64,000 nt of DNA from Polaromonas sp. YR568 (GTDB lineage Bacteria; Pseudomonadota; Gammaproteobacteria; Burkholderiales; Burkholderiaceae_C), in NCBI RefSeq assembly GCF_900116715.1, contig NZ_FPBM01000010.1, forward strand, positions 1 to 64,000. The letters are read 5' to 3'. The notes under the pieces were generated by a model. It worked only from the letters and a program-made list of their open reading frames with translations. It did no database searches and was not told the origin of the DNA. Each line of letters begins with the position of its first letter. Position 1 is the first letter of the stretch. Made by a program: the position numbers and the translations under genes. Below are positions 44,843 through 54,358 of the stretch, piece after piece.

Positions 44843-46225
44843 TTAGTTCAACCACAACTCCCGCATGGCCCGGCGAAATACCTCTGCCAGCTCTGGAGCC
44901 ATCGCCTGATCCCCCGCCACAAACACCTCGCCAAACGCCACACCCGGGCTGGAAAACACCAGCGCGTCCAGCGCATGCCCTGGCGGCACACCCAGCAGCG
45001 CGGGCGATTCCATATCCACTGTCACAAAATCCGCGCGATGGCCGGGCACCAGGCCGCCTTGCATCTGGCCGGTGGCCGGGAGGCCGCCTGCCAGCGCGGC
45101 CTCGAACAAGCCTGCGGCGCTGCTCTCTTGCTCCAGGATGCGCGCCGCGATGTTGCGCTGGCGCAGCGTGAGGCGTTGTGAGTATTCCAGCAGGCGCAGC
45201 TCTTCGGGCCAGCTACGGGTGACGTGGCTGTCTGAGCCTATGGACCACTTGCCGCCTGCAGCCGCGTAGGCTGGCAAGTCAAACACGCCGTCGCCCAGAT
45301 TCGCTTCTGTCGCGGGGCAGATCACGATGGATGCACCCTTGCCCTGCACACCTTGCAGCTCGGCCGGCGTGGCATGGGTGGCGTGCACCAGGTTCCAGCG
45401 GGCATCGACGTCGGCATGGTTCAGCAGCCATTCAATCGGGCGCTGGCCGGTGTGCGCCAGGCAATCGTCGACTTCCTGCGTCTGCTCTGCGATGTGGATG
45501 TGCACCGGCAGGCCGGCCGCCTTGGCGGCGCCTGTGAGTTCGTGGATCGCAGCCGGGCTGGCGGCGCGCAGTGAATGCACGGCCACGCCGGCGTTAATGC
45601 GCGCATCGCCCCTGGTTTGGCGTTGGATATCTTCGACCATGCGCATCACACTCTCTGGCGTGGACGAAAATCGGCGCTGGTCTTCACGCAGGCCGGTGGC
45701 CTTGAAGCCCGATCGCATATAGAGCGTGGGCAGCAGGGTGAGGCCGATGCCGGTGCGCTGCGCCGCGCGCACCAGGGCCAGCGACATCTCGATCGGGTTG
45801 GCGTAGGGTGCGCCGCTGATGTCGTTGTGCAAGTAGTGGAAATCGCAAACCTGCGTGTAGCCGCCGGCCAGCAGCTCGGCATAGAGCTGGCCGGCAATCG
45901 CCTCAAGCTGTTCGGGTGTGATGCGGTTGGCCGCGGTGTACATGCGGTCGCGCCAGCTCCAGAAATCGTCGGACGCATGCGCGCCAGCGCTGCGGCGCTC
46001 CGTCAAACCCGCCATGGCGCGCTGAAAAGCATGGCTGTGCGCATTGACCAGGCCGGGCAGCACCGGACCGGACAAGCGAGTGGCGCCTTCCTGCTGCTGC
46101 GCGGTGGCGTTGGGCTCCACGCTGTGCCAGGCGCCATTGCCGGCGACTGTCAGCAGGACGTCTTTGGCCCAAGCGCCCTGCACCCAGGCCGCTTCCGCGA
46201 AAAATTTCTTTGCTTCACTTTTCAT
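44843..46225 (-). CDS. hutF: formimidoylglutamate deiminase
   Basis: HutF converts N-formimidoyl-L-glutamate to N-formylglutamate. This amidohydrolase of 460 residues contains the metal-binding NAHSHAFQRA, later GLPVHIHIAEQ, LVHATHATPAEL and GSDSHVTRSW. It is the last gene of the minus-strand hutCDIGF run and overlaps hutG by about 11 bases. HutF use shows the five-step route ending in formate rather than direct formiminoglutamase. Confidence 0.95.
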   Translation of the reverse strand: MKSEAKKFFAEAAWVQGAWAKDVLLTVAGNGAWHSVEPNATAQQQEGATRLSGPVLPGLVNAHSHAFQRAMAGLTERRSAGAHASDDFWSWRDRMYTAANRITPEQLEAIAGQLYAELLAGGYTQVCDFHYLHNDISGAPYANPIEMSLALVRAAQRTGIGLTLLPTLYMRSGFKATGLREDQRRFSSTPESVMRMVEDIQRQTRGDARINAGVAVHSLRAASPAAIHELTGAAKAAGLPVHIHIAEQTQEVDDCLAHTGQRPIEWLLNHADVDARWNLVHATHATPAELQGVQGKGASIVICPATEANLGDGVFDLPAYAAAGGKWSIGSDSHVTRSWPEELRLLEYSQRLTLRQRNIAARILEQESSAAGLFEAALAGGLPATGQMQGGLVPGHRADFVTVDMESPALLGVPPGHALDALVFSSPGVAFGEVFVAGDQAMAPELAEVFRRAMRELWLN

Positions 46226-47030
46226 AGCTGCTCACGCACGCTTGTAGCGCATCGGAGACCATTTTCTCCAGCAAAGGCTGCACCTTGGCCGCCAGCGCCT
46301 CGTCATACGCATAAGGCTGCACTTCCTGCATGTAAAGGCTCTGGCACATCTCCAGCTGGATCGCATGCACATGGCTGGCCGGCTGGCCGTAGTGGCGTGT
46401 GATGTAGCCGCCCTTGAAGCGGCCATTGACGGCGGTGGTGATGTGAGGTGCGGTGGCGCAGGCCTGCACCACGGCGGCGGTGATGGCTTCATTCGCGCTC
46501 GCACCGCTGGCGGTGCCGATATTGAGATCGGGCAGCTTGCCTTCAAACAACCAGGGGATTTGTGAACGGATGCTGTGTGCGTCCCACAGCAAGGCAAAGC
46601 CGTGCTGTGCTTTGAGCCGCGCAAGCTCACCGGCCAGCGCCGAGTGATAAGGCTGCCAGTAAGCCTCGCGGCGCCGTGCACGCTCTTCGGGAGCGGGCTC
46701 ATGGCCTGCCTTGTAGAGCGGTTCGCCGCTGAAGAAGCGCGTAGGGCACAGCTCGGTGTTGGACGCACCCGGGTACATAGGCGCATCGTCGGGTGGGCGG
46801 TTCAGATCGATCACATAACGCGAATAACGTGGCCGCAACACGCTGGCGCCCAATGCGGGCAAAAAGTTGTAGAGCAGGTGCAGATGCCAGTCGGTGTCTT
46901 CAACCCGCAGGGCTTCGTCCGTGTAGCCATCTTTGAGTTTGGCCGGAATCTCTGTGCCGATGTGCGGCATGCTGACCAGCAGCGGCACCGCTCCCTTGTG
47001 CAGGGTGAAAACTTCGTTGATATCACTCAT
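46215..47030 (-). CDS. hutG: N-formylglutamate deformylase
   Basis: HutG hydrolyses N-formylglutamate to glutamate and formate. This 271-residue zinc enzyme has [48 protein letters not shown] and [21 protein letters not shown]. The ATG at 47030 is used because it overlaps the hutI stop (ATGA); the longer frame is not needed. Confidence 0.94.
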   Translation of the reverse strand: MSDINEVFTLHKGAVPLLVSMPHIGTEIPAKLKDGYTDEALRVEDTDWHLHLLYNFLPALGASVLRPRYSRYVIDLNRPPDDAPMYPGASNTELCPTRFFSGEPLYKAGHEPAPEERARRREAYWQPYHSALAGELARLKAQHGFALLWDAHSIRSQIPWLFEGKLPDLNIGTASGASANEAITAAVVQACATAPHITTAVNGRFKGGYITRHYGQPASHVHAIQLEMCQSLYMQEVQPYAYDEALAAKVQPLLEKMVSDALQACVSSYEK

Positions 47031-48241
47031 GTGATCTGGCCCTTGAAAACAGTTTGGAGGCGCGGGTTTGCGCCAATGGCGTAGCTCAGCTCCGCCGGTC
47101 GCTCCACGCCCCACAGCACAAAGTCAGCCCGCATGCCGGCGGCCAGCACACCGCGGTCGCGCAGGCCCAGCGCCGTAGCCGCATGGCGCGTGACACCGGC
47201 CAGCGCCTCTTCCGGCGTCAAACGAAACAGCGTGCACGCCATGTTGAGCATCAGCAACAGGGAGGTACAGGGCGAACTCCCCGGATTGCAGTCGGTGGAG
47301 ATTGCCATCGGCACGCCGTGTTCACGCAGCAGTGCCATGGGTGGCAATTTGGTTTCGCGCAAAAAATAAAACGCGCCTGGCAGCAACACTGCCACCGACC
47401 CAGCCGCCGCCATGGCTTGTGCACCTTCGGCCGACAGCCACTCCAGGTGGTCGCAGCTGAGCGCGCCATAACGCGCCGCCAGCTGTGCACCGCCGCTGTC
47501 GCTGAGCTGCTCGGCATGCAGCTTGACCGGAATGCCCAAAGCCTTGGCCGCGGCGAAAACGCGTTCGGTCTGCGCGGTGCTGAAGGCAATGCGCTCGCAG
47601 AAGGCATCGACGGCATCAACCAGCCCTTCGGCATGCAGCACCGGCATCATCTCCAGTACGGCATCCACATACGCATCGGTGCGGCCGGCAAATTCGGCCG
47701 GCACGGCATGCGCGCCCAAAAAGGTAGTGCGAATGTCCACAGCATGGCTTTGCCCCAGCTTGCGCGCCACCGACAGCGTCTTGCGTTCATGCTCCAGCGC
47801 CAGACCGTAACCGGACTTGATCTCGAGCGTGGTCACGCCTTCCGCGATCAGGCGCTGCAACCGGGCTGCGCTTTGCGTCTGTAGTTGCTGCGCAGTGGCA
47901 GAGCGGGTCGCCTTCACGGTCGAGGCGATGCCGCCGCCGGCACGGGCGATCTCTTCATAAGTCGCGCCGTTGAGCCGCAATTCGAATTCATGGGCGCGGT
48001 CGCCGCCATACACAAGATGGGTGTGGCAATCGATCAAGCCGGGCGTAATCAACGCTCCGCCCGCATCATGCCGCGCGGTGCACCGGGCCAGAAGGTCTGC
48101 GGGCGCATCGGCACGCGAACCCACCCAGACGATGAACTCACCCTCCACTATCAGCGCAGCGTCTTCAATCAGCCCATAAGGCTGTGCGGCGCCGGCCTGC
48201 ATCGTGGCCGCACGGCAGTTGCTCCACAGTTGCAGACTCAT
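47027..48241 (-). CDS. hutI: imidazolonepropionase
   Basis: HutI hydrolyses imidazolonepropionate to formiminoglutamate. Metal ligands are in [18 protein letters not shown], with later motifs [20 protein letters not shown] and [12 protein letters not shown]. Length of 404 is typical. It overlaps hutG and hutD by four bases on each side. Confidence 0.96.
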   Translation of the reverse strand: MSLQLWSNCRAATMQAGAAQPYGLIEDAALIVEGEFIVWVGSRADAPADLLARCTARHDAGGALITPGLIDCHTHLVYGGDRAHEFELRLNGATYEEIARAGGGIASTVKATRSATAQQLQTQSAARLQRLIAEGVTTLEIKSGYGLALEHERKTLSVARKLGQSHAVDIRTTFLGAHAVPAEFAGRTDAYVDAVLEMMPVLHAEGLVDAVDAFCERIAFSTAQTERVFAAAKALGIPVKLHAEQLSDSGGAQLAARYGALSCDHLEWLSAEGAQAMAAAGSVAVLLPGAFYFLRETKLPPMALLREHGVPMAISTDCNPGSSPCTSLLLMLNMACTLFRLTPEEALAGVTRHAATALGLRDRGVLAAGMRADFVLWGVERPAELSYAIGANPRLQTVFKGQIT

Positions 48242-48816
48242 GCAGGTATCTCCATCCAGAGGGCGCCGTGCGCGGCGACGCGCACCGCGGCGCCGCCCGT
48301 CACCGTGCGCCAGGCCAGGCAGGCGGGCTCCAGCGTCAAAACTTCTTCATCAAACAGCACGGTCGCTCCCGACTGATGGGCATAGACGGCTATTGTTTTC
48401 ACGGCATGCAGGGTTTCCGAGAATTTCCCCTCCACACGCAGCATGCGCGAAGGCTCTTTGCCCCGGCGCACCATCAGGTTGAAATCGCGCGTCTTGCCGT
48501 CGATCAACTCGCAGTCGGTGGTGGCGGCGCCATCGAAATACAGCGGCGCATCGCCGGCCGTCACGCGGTGCGGCACACCCGCCACATCCAGCTGCACGCC
48601 AGCGCCTTCCAGCACGGCAAACCAGCGCTCTATGCCTTCGAACTTCGAGAAAGGCCCGCTCTTGTCCACATCGGCCACCGACATGCGCCAGGCCCAGTCG
48701 CCCGCATCCGGCCACATGGCCAGCTCACGCGTCACCCCGCCGCCGTTGCGCCAGGGCGTTGCGGGGACGTCGGCCAGACGCACGACATTCCAGCCGGAGC
48801 TGTTTGAAGACGTCAT
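48238..48816 (-). CDS. hutD: HutD family protein
   Basis: A 192-residue cupin-like protein of the hut operon, thought to help limit pathway flux or bind formylglutamate. Family segments are [39 protein letters not shown] and [13 protein letters not shown]. It lies between hutC and hutI with four-base overlaps on both sides. The start at 48816 is chosen by the hutC overlap. Confidence 0.88.
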   Translation of the reverse strand: MTSSNSSGWNVVRLADVPATPWRNGGGVTRELAMWPDAGDWAWRMSVADVDKSGPFSKFEGIERWFAVLEGAGVQLDVAGVPHRVTAGDAPLYFDGAATTDCELIDGKTRDFNLMVRRGKEPSRMLRVEGKFSETLHAVKTIAVYAHQSGATVLFDEEVLTLEPACLAWRTVTGGAAVRVAAHGALWMEIPA

Positions 48817-49523
48817 GCCTGAAACTTTCCGGCAAAGCTGTAGCGGGAGCCCGGGTACACCAGGCGCGCCACGCTGGCGATGTTGCTGCCGCTCACCGTG
48901 CGCCGCATCATGGCCAGGCAAGCTTCCGTGGGTTTGATGTCCAGGTGCTTGGCTTCCAGCGCGGAAGGCAGGCAGGCCTCAATCGAATAGCTGGCCTCGG
49001 TCAGCGGCGCCTGTTCCAGCAAATGGTGGGTGGGGGTGGTCTGTGTGAAATCGATTTTCAGGTAGTCGGGGGCGGCTGCCGGGTTCACATAGCGGTCTTC
49101 ATACTGAATCGGCACGCCGTTTTCCAGATGAATCAAGATGGTGTGAAACACCCGCCCGCCGGGCCGCAGGCCCAGGGTGCGCGCCAGGTCGGCGCTGGCT
49201 TTTTCAGATTCGGCTAGCAGCACACGCGAGGTATGCACATGCCCGCGCTCGGCCACTTCCTCATGAATGTCACGAATGGTAAGTGTGGACGAAATGCGGT
49301 GCAGCTCCGCCACAAAGGTGCCGGAGCCCTGCACGCGTGTGACCATGCCCTCGTCCATCAGCTCACGCAATGCCCGGTTGGCGGTCATGCGGCTGACACC
49401 GAACTGCTCCATCAGCACGGCTTCACTGGGCACCGGGTCGCCGGGCTTCCAGGTGCCGGCGCTGATGCGTTTCTTGATGAATGCCTTGACTTGACCGTAG
49501 GCAGGCAGTGGTGTGGTGGCCAT
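48813..49523 (-). CDS. hutC: histidine utilization repressor (GntR family)
   Basis: HutC represses the hut genes until urocanate is bound. It has an N-terminal GntR winged helix (GDPVPSEAVLMEQFGVSRMTANRALRELMDEGMVTRVQGSGTFV) and a UTRA sensor domain. Length 236 is usual. Its operator lies 130 bases upstream in the shared hutC-hutU control region. Confidence 0.95.
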   Translation of the reverse strand: MATTPLPAYGQVKAFIKKRISAGTWKPGDPVPSEAVLMEQFGVSRMTANRALRELMDEGMVTRVQGSGTFVAELHRISSTLTIRDIHEEVAERGHVHTSRVLLAESEKASADLARTLGLRPGGRVFHTILIHLENGVPIQYEDRYVNPAAAPDYLKIDFTQTTPTHHLLEQAPLTEASYSIEACLPSALEAKHLDIKPTEACLAMMRRTVSGSNIASVARLVYPGSRYSFAGKFQA

Positions 49524-49652
49524 GGTTCAGCGCAGTGTCCGCGTGTGTAAGAAAAAAACATTGTCACCGCAAAAGCCGGCCTGGCAAGCCTGAACCATCG
49601 ACAGGCGATCAGTGAATTGGCTGGCTTCTGCGTACAAACCATAGATTACCGC

Positions 49653-49681
49653 AGTTGACACAAGTTGTATAGACAACTACG
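49653..49681 (+). promoter_or_regulatory. hutU promoter with HutC operator in the spacer
   Basis: A consensus -35 TTGACA (49653-49658) and -10-like TACGAT (49676-49681) are 17 bases apart. The near-perfect palindrome GTTGTATAGACAAC (49662-49675) fills the spacer. Repressor bound there would block RNA polymerase directly. The palindrome matches known HutC half-sites (TTGTATA) and may also act on the divergent hutC promoter. Confidence 0.75.
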
Positions 49682-49763
49682 ATTTATCCCCATCGCCGGT
49701 TCATTCTTTTTTTCGGCGTTGTTTGACCTCTTGTGAATTACCGCCCACTTCCGGAGCAGCCTC

Positions 49764-51470
49764 ATGTCCGATCTTTCCCAAACCCCTTTTCTAGACAGCA
49801 AAGCCCGCCCCGTGCGCGCGCCGCGCGGCAGTACCCTCACCTGCGCCAACTGGCAGATCGAGGCAGCCTACCGCATGATCCAGAACAACCTGGACCCGGA
49901 AGTCGCCGAAAACCCCGACGAGCTCGTGGTCTACGGCGGCATCGGCAAAGCCGCCCGCAACTGGCCGGCGTTTGACGCCATCCTCGACTCCCTGCGCAAG
50001 CTCAAGGCCGACGAAACCCTGCTGGTGCAGTCGGGCAAGCCGGTGGGCGTGTTCCGCACCCATACGGGCGCGCCGCGCGTGCTGATCGCCAACTCCAACC
50101 TGGTGCCCAAGTGGGCGACCTGGGAACATTTCAATGAACTGGACCGCGCCGGCCTGATGATGTACGGCCAGATGACGGCCGGCAGCTGGATCTACATCGG
50201 CACCCAGGGCATCGTGCAAGGCACCTACGAAACCTTTGTGGAAGCAGGCCGCCAGCATTACAACGGCGACCTCTCGGGCCGCTGGGTATTGACCGCCGGC
50301 CTGGGCGGCATGGGCGGCGCACAGCCATTGGCCGCTACTTTTGCCGGCGCCTGCTCGCTCAATATCGAATGCCAGCAGTCCAGCATCGACTTCCGGCTGC
50401 GCACGCGCTACGTCGACAAGCAGGCCAAGAACCTTGACGAGGCGCTGGAGATGATCAAGCACCACACTTCGCGCAAAGAGGCTGTGTCCATTGCCTTGTG
50501 TGGCAACGCGGCCGAAATCGTCCCCGAGCTGGTCAAGCGCGCCAAGGCCGGCGGCATTCGCCCCGACATCGTGACCGACCAGACCTCGGCCCACGACATC
50601 ATCAATGGCTACCTTCCTGCGGGCTGGTCCGTCGACCAATGGAAGGCCGCGCAAAAAGACCCGGCCCAGCACGCCGCGCTGACAAAAGCCGCCGGCGAAT
50701 CCTGCGTGGCCCACGTCAAAGCCATGCTGGCCTTCCATGAAATGGGCATCCCCACGGTGGACTACGGCAACAACCTGCGCCAGGTTGCCAAGGATTTCGG
50801 TGTCGACAACGCTTTTGACTACCCCGGTTTTGTACCGGCTTATATCCGGCCGCTGTTCTGCCGCGGCGTGGGCCCCTTCCGCTGGGTGGCGCTTTCGGGC
50901 GACCCGGAAGACATCAAAAAGACTGACGCGAAGATGAAAGAGCTCTTCCCGGACAACAAGCACCTGCACCGCTGGCTGGACATGGCCGAAGAGCGCATCG
51001 CCTTCCAGGGCCTGCCCGCACGCATCTGCTGGATAGGCCTGGGCGAGCGCCACCTGGCGGGCCTGGCCTTCAACGAAATGGTCAAGAACGGCGAACTCAA
51101 GGGCCCCATCGTGATCGGCCGCGACCACCTGGACAGCGGCTCCGTCGCCTCGCCCAACCGCGAAACCGAAGCGATGAAAGACGGCAGCGATGCCGTGAGC
51201 GACTGGCCGCTGCTCAACGCACTGCTCAACACCGCCAGCGGCGCAACCTGGGTCAGCCTGCACCACGGTGGCGGCGTCGGCATGGGTTACTCGCAACATT
51301 CGGGCGTCGTCATCGTGTGTGACGGCACCGCCGATGCAGCGGACAAGCTGGGCCGCGTGCTCTTTAACGACCCGGCCACCGGCGTGATGCGTCATGCCGA
51401 TGCGGGTTATGACATCGCCAAACAAAGCGCCAAAGACAACGGGCTGAACCTGCCCATGATGGGAAGCTGA
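49764..51470 (+). CDS. hutU: urocanate hydratase
   Basis: HutU converts urocanate to imidazolonepropionate with tightly bound NAD+. Conserved segments include [20 protein letters not shown] (the NAD-binding region), [13 protein letters not shown] and [15 protein letters not shown]. Length 568 is typical. It opens a plus-strand run that continues to 58507 with small gaps or overlaps. Confidence 0.97.
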   Translation: MSDLSQTPFLDSKARPVRAPRGSTLTCANWQIEAAYRMIQNNLDPEVAENPDELVVYGGIGKAARNWPAFDAILDSLRKLKADETLLVQSGKPVGVFRTHTGAPRVLIANSNLVPKWATWEHFNELDRAGLMMYGQMTAGSWIYIGTQGIVQGTYETFVEAGRQHYNGDLSGRWVLTAGLGGMGGAQPLAATFAGACSLNIECQQSSIDFRLRTRYVDKQAKNLDEALEMIKHHTSRKEAVSIALCGNAAEIVPELVKRAKAGGIRPDIVTDQTSAHDIINGYLPAGWSVDQWKAAQKDPAQHAALTKAAGESCVAHVKAMLAFHEMGIPTVDYGNNLRQVAKDFGVDNAFDYPGFVPAYIRPLFCRGVGPFRWVALSGDPEDIKKTDAKMKELFPDNKHLHRWLDMAEERIAFQGLPARICWIGLGERHLAGLAFNEMVKNGELKGPIVIGRDHLDSGSVASPNRETEAMKDGSDAVSDWPLLNALLNTASGATWVSLHHGGGVGMGYSQHSGVVIVCDGTADAADKLGRVLFNDPATGVMRHADAGYDIAKQSAKDNGLNLPMMGS

Positions 51471-51475
51471 AACAC

Positions 51476-52495
51476 ATGTCCGATAGCAATAGCACCGCCG
51501 AGATCCATCTCACCTACCTGAACCACCCCGATGTGCAGGCGCTGGCCCTGACTGACGCCGAGATCATCGCCGCCGTCGAGCAGGCCCTGCATGCGCAGGG
51601 CAACAAGCAGACCACCATCGAGCCGCGCATGCACCTGGTGCCGGAAAAAGACTACCCCGGCCATTTCAATGTGCTGCGCGGCTACATCCGGCCGCTGGGC
51701 CTGGCCGGCGTGAAGGTGGTGGGCGACTTCTACAAGAACTACGAGCAGGGCCTGCCTTCGGAACTGGCCGTACTCAATCTGTTTGACCCCAAGAACGGCT
51801 CACCGATCGCCATCATCGACGCTTCGGACATCACCGACATGCGCACCGGCGCCATCACCGCGCTGGGCGCCAAGCACCTGGCGCGCAAGAACTCGAAGAT
51901 CCTGGGCCACATCGGCGCGCGCGGCACCTCGTACTGGAACGTGCGCCTGCTCGACTCGATCTACAACTTCGACGAGATCCGCGTGCATTCACGCCGGCCT
52001 GAAAGCCGCAACGCCTTTGCCGCCAAACTTGAAAAAGACCTGGGGAAAAAAATTACGGTCACCGAAGACTGGGAATCCTGCGTGCGCGGCGCCGACATTG
52101 TGGTCGAAGCCTCGCGCCTGGAAAAACCCACGCCCATGCTCAAGACCGAGTGGATCAAAAAAGGCGCATGCGTGATTCCCTACGGCACCATGAGCGCGGT
52201 GGAGCTTTCGCTCACCGACATCATGGACAAGATGGTGATGGACGACTGGGGCCAGGCCAAGGCCGGCCCGCTGGGTGCGCTGCGCGCCCATGTGGATGCC
52301 GGCAAGCTGTCGGAAGCCACGCTGCACGCCGAACTCGGCCAGATCGTCGCGGGCCTCAAGCCCGGGCGTGAAAGCGATGACGAGACCAATCTGTTCTGGC
52401 ACCGCGGCCTCTCGCTGTCAGACATCGCGCTGGGCGCCTTCATGCTGGAGAAAGCCAAACGCATGGGCCTGGGTCAAAAGCTGCGCTTCCGCTAA
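51476..52495 (+). CDS. ornithine cyclodeaminase/mu-crystallin family protein
   Basis: A 339-residue NAD(P)-binding protein of the OCD family, with the N-terminal lobe ending FDPKNGSPIAIIDASDITDMRTGA and a Rossmann motif around ILGHIGARGTSYW, which resembles GxGxxA in modified form. It starts five bases after hutU. A role in histidine catabolism is not known; it could use ketoacids or amino acids linked to the pathway. True ornithine cyclodeaminase activity is not proven. Confidence 0.82.
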   Translation: MSDSNSTAEIHLTYLNHPDVQALALTDAEIIAAVEQALHAQGNKQTTIEPRMHLVPEKDYPGHFNVLRGYIRPLGLAGVKVVGDFYKNYEQGLPSELAVLNLFDPKNGSPIAIIDASDITDMRTGAITALGAKHLARKNSKILGHIGARGTSYWNVRLLDSIYNFDEIRVHSRRPESRNAFAAKLEKDLGKKITVTEDWESCVRGADIVVEASRLEKPTPMLKTEWIKKGACVIPYGTMSAVELSLTDIMDKMVMDDWGQAKAGPLGALRAHVDAGKLSEATLHAELGQIVAGLKPGRESDDETNLFWHRGLSLSDIALGAFMLEKAKRMGLGQKLRFR

Positions 52496-52506
52496 GACAG
52501 GCCAAA

Positions 52507-53346
52507 ATGGTGCACGCCGTGAATTCGCCACAAGCTGCGCAGGCGCTGGTCGCTAATGCCCGCATGTACTCGGCCACGCCCTCGGTCAAGGCCGACTGGA
52601 AGGCCTTGCTGGCCTGGGTGCTGGCGCGTGCCGGCTTGCCCTGGGACCTGATCGACTACGACGCACCCGCGCCGCTGTCGGTGCTGTGGGCACGCAATGA
52701 CCTGGGCCTGGCGATGATGTGCGGCCTGCCGTTTGCACAGCGCGGTGTGCAGCCCACGCTGGTCGCCGCGCCGATACCTTCGCCGGCCCGCTACGGCGGC
52801 AAACCGGTGTACTTCACTGACATCGTGGTGCGCAGCGACGCGCCATACCGCACGCTGGAAGACACTTTTGGCGGCGTGATCGGCTACACACTGGCCGACT
52901 CCATGTCGGGCGGCGTCGCGCTGCGCCATCACCTGGCGCCTTATCGCCAGGCGAAAGGCTCTCGTCTGTACCGCAAGGCCGTGGGCGAACTCATCAATGC
53001 ACGCGGTGTGATCACCGCCCTGGCCGATGGCCGTATCGATGCCGGCCCGCTGGACAGCTATTACCACGACTTGCTGAAAGCGCATGACCCGGCCTTTGCC
53101 GCGCAGGTGCGCACCATTGCCAGCACCGCAGCATTGCCGATTCCGCCGCTGGTGGCCACGGCTGATCTGCCTCACGAAGTGTTGACGCGCGTGCGTGCCG
53201 CACTGCTGGCAACCGCCACCGCACCCGAGTTGGTGCCGTTGATGCAGCGCTTGCTGCTCGCGGGCTTTGCTTTTCCCGACCCTGCGACCTACCTGCCGCT
53301 GGCCGCGATGGATGGCGGGCCTGCACCTGCACTGGATGACATCTGA
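52507..53346 (+). CDS. PhnD-like binding protein without signal peptide
   Basis: A 279-residue protein of the phosphate/phosphonate-binding superfamily (ADSMSGGVALRHHLAP and ITALADGRIDAGPLDSYYHDL are family-like). No signal peptide or membrane segment is seen, unlike the PhnD-like gene at 925, so it may act in the cytoplasm, for example as a binding or sensing protein. It begins 11 bases after the OCD-like gene; the next gene starts within its stop (TGATGA). The ligand is unknown, perhaps a pathway intermediate. Confidence 0.7.
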   Translation: MVHAVNSPQAAQALVANARMYSATPSVKADWKALLAWVLARAGLPWDLIDYDAPAPLSVLWARNDLGLAMMCGLPFAQRGVQPTLVAAPIPSPARYGGKPVYFTDIVVRSDAPYRTLEDTFGGVIGYTLADSMSGGVALRHHLAPYRQAKGSRLYRKAVGELINARGVITALADGRIDAGPLDSYYHDLLKAHDPAFAAQVRTIASTAALPIPPLVATADLPHEVLTRVRAALLATATAPELVPLMQRLLLAGFAFPDPATYLPLAAMDGGPAPALDDI

Positions 53347-54317
53347 TGAAGCTGCTGTTCTCACGGTCTGCGTTTCTGGTCTTGCTGCTCGCTGCCGCTT
53401 CATTCGACGTCGCCGCACAGACTTACCCGACCAAACCCCTGCACGTCATCGCGCCTTTCCCGCCCGGCGGGCCTGTCGACGTGCTGGGCCGTGTGCTGGC
53501 GCAAGGCCTGTCAGACGCCATGGGCCAGCCCGCCATCGTCGAGAACAAGGTGGGTGCCGCCGGCAACATCGGCATTGAACAAGCGGCCAAAGCCGCACCC
53601 GACGGCTACACGATGGCCATCGTTCCGCTGGGCAATATCGCGGTCAACCCGGCCCTCTACCCCAACCTGCCCTACAAGACTTCAGACCTCGCACCGGTCA
53701 CCATGCTGGCCACGGTTGAAAACGTGCTGGTGGTGAATGCCGCCGTGCCGGCCCGCTCCGTCAAGGAACTGCTGGCGCTGGCCGCACAAAAGCCCGGCAG
53801 CATCAGTTTTGCCTCCCCGGGCGCGGGCAGCCAGGCGCACCTGGCCGGCGAGTTGATGGGCCTCAATGGCGGCGTGCAGCTGCTGCACGTGCCTTACAAG
53901 GGCATAGGCCCGGCGCTCAATGATTTGCTGGGCGGCCAGGTCAGCATGATGTTTGCGCAGATGTCTTCGGTGTTGCCCCATATCAAGAGCGGCAAGCTGC
54001 GCGCACTCGGCGTGGCCAGCCTCAAGCGTTCGCCCGTCATGCCCGACACGCCCACCATTGCCGAGCAGGGCCTGCCCCGCTTCGAGGCCGTGTCCTGGTA
54101 TGCGCTGATGGTGCCGGCCGGCACGCCGCGCGCGGTCGTCGACAAACTCAACGCGGAGACCGGCAAGCTCTTCGCAACACCCGCCCTCAAGGAAAAGCTG
54201 GCCGCACTCGGCATGGACGCCGCGACCGGCAGACCCTCGGAGCTGGCTGCAGCCATCCAGGCGGACACCCAGCGCTGGACCGACGTGATCCGGCAGAAAA
54301 ACATCAAACCCGAATAA
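53346..54317 (+). CDS. Bug family periplasmic binding protein
   Basis: A 323-residue periplasmic receptor with a signal peptide (FLVLLLAAASFDVAAQ), LHVIAPFPPGGPVDVLGR, PAIVENKVGAAGNIG and LLHVPYKGIGPALNDLLGGQVSMMF. It sits in the hut operon between the PhnD-like gene and hutH, so histidine or urocanate are candidate ligands. No TctAB partner genes are present. Confidence 0.9.
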   Translation: MKLLFSRSAFLVLLLAAASFDVAAQTYPTKPLHVIAPFPPGGPVDVLGRVLAQGLSDAMGQPAIVENKVGAAGNIGIEQAAKAAPDGYTMAIVPLGNIAVNPALYPNLPYKTSDLAPVTMLATVENVLVVNAAVPARSVKELLALAAQKPGSISFASPGAGSQAHLAGELMGLNGGVQLLHVPYKGIGPALNDLLGGQVSMMFAQMSSVLPHIKSGKLRALGVASLKRSPVMPDTPTIAEQGLPRFEAVSWYALMVPAGTPRAVVDKLNAETGKLFATPALKEKLAALGMDAATGRPSELAAAIQADTQRWTDVIRQKNIKPE

Positions 54318-54358
54318 CAACGCTCATCCATAGCGATCTTTTTCTTCAGACAACCACC

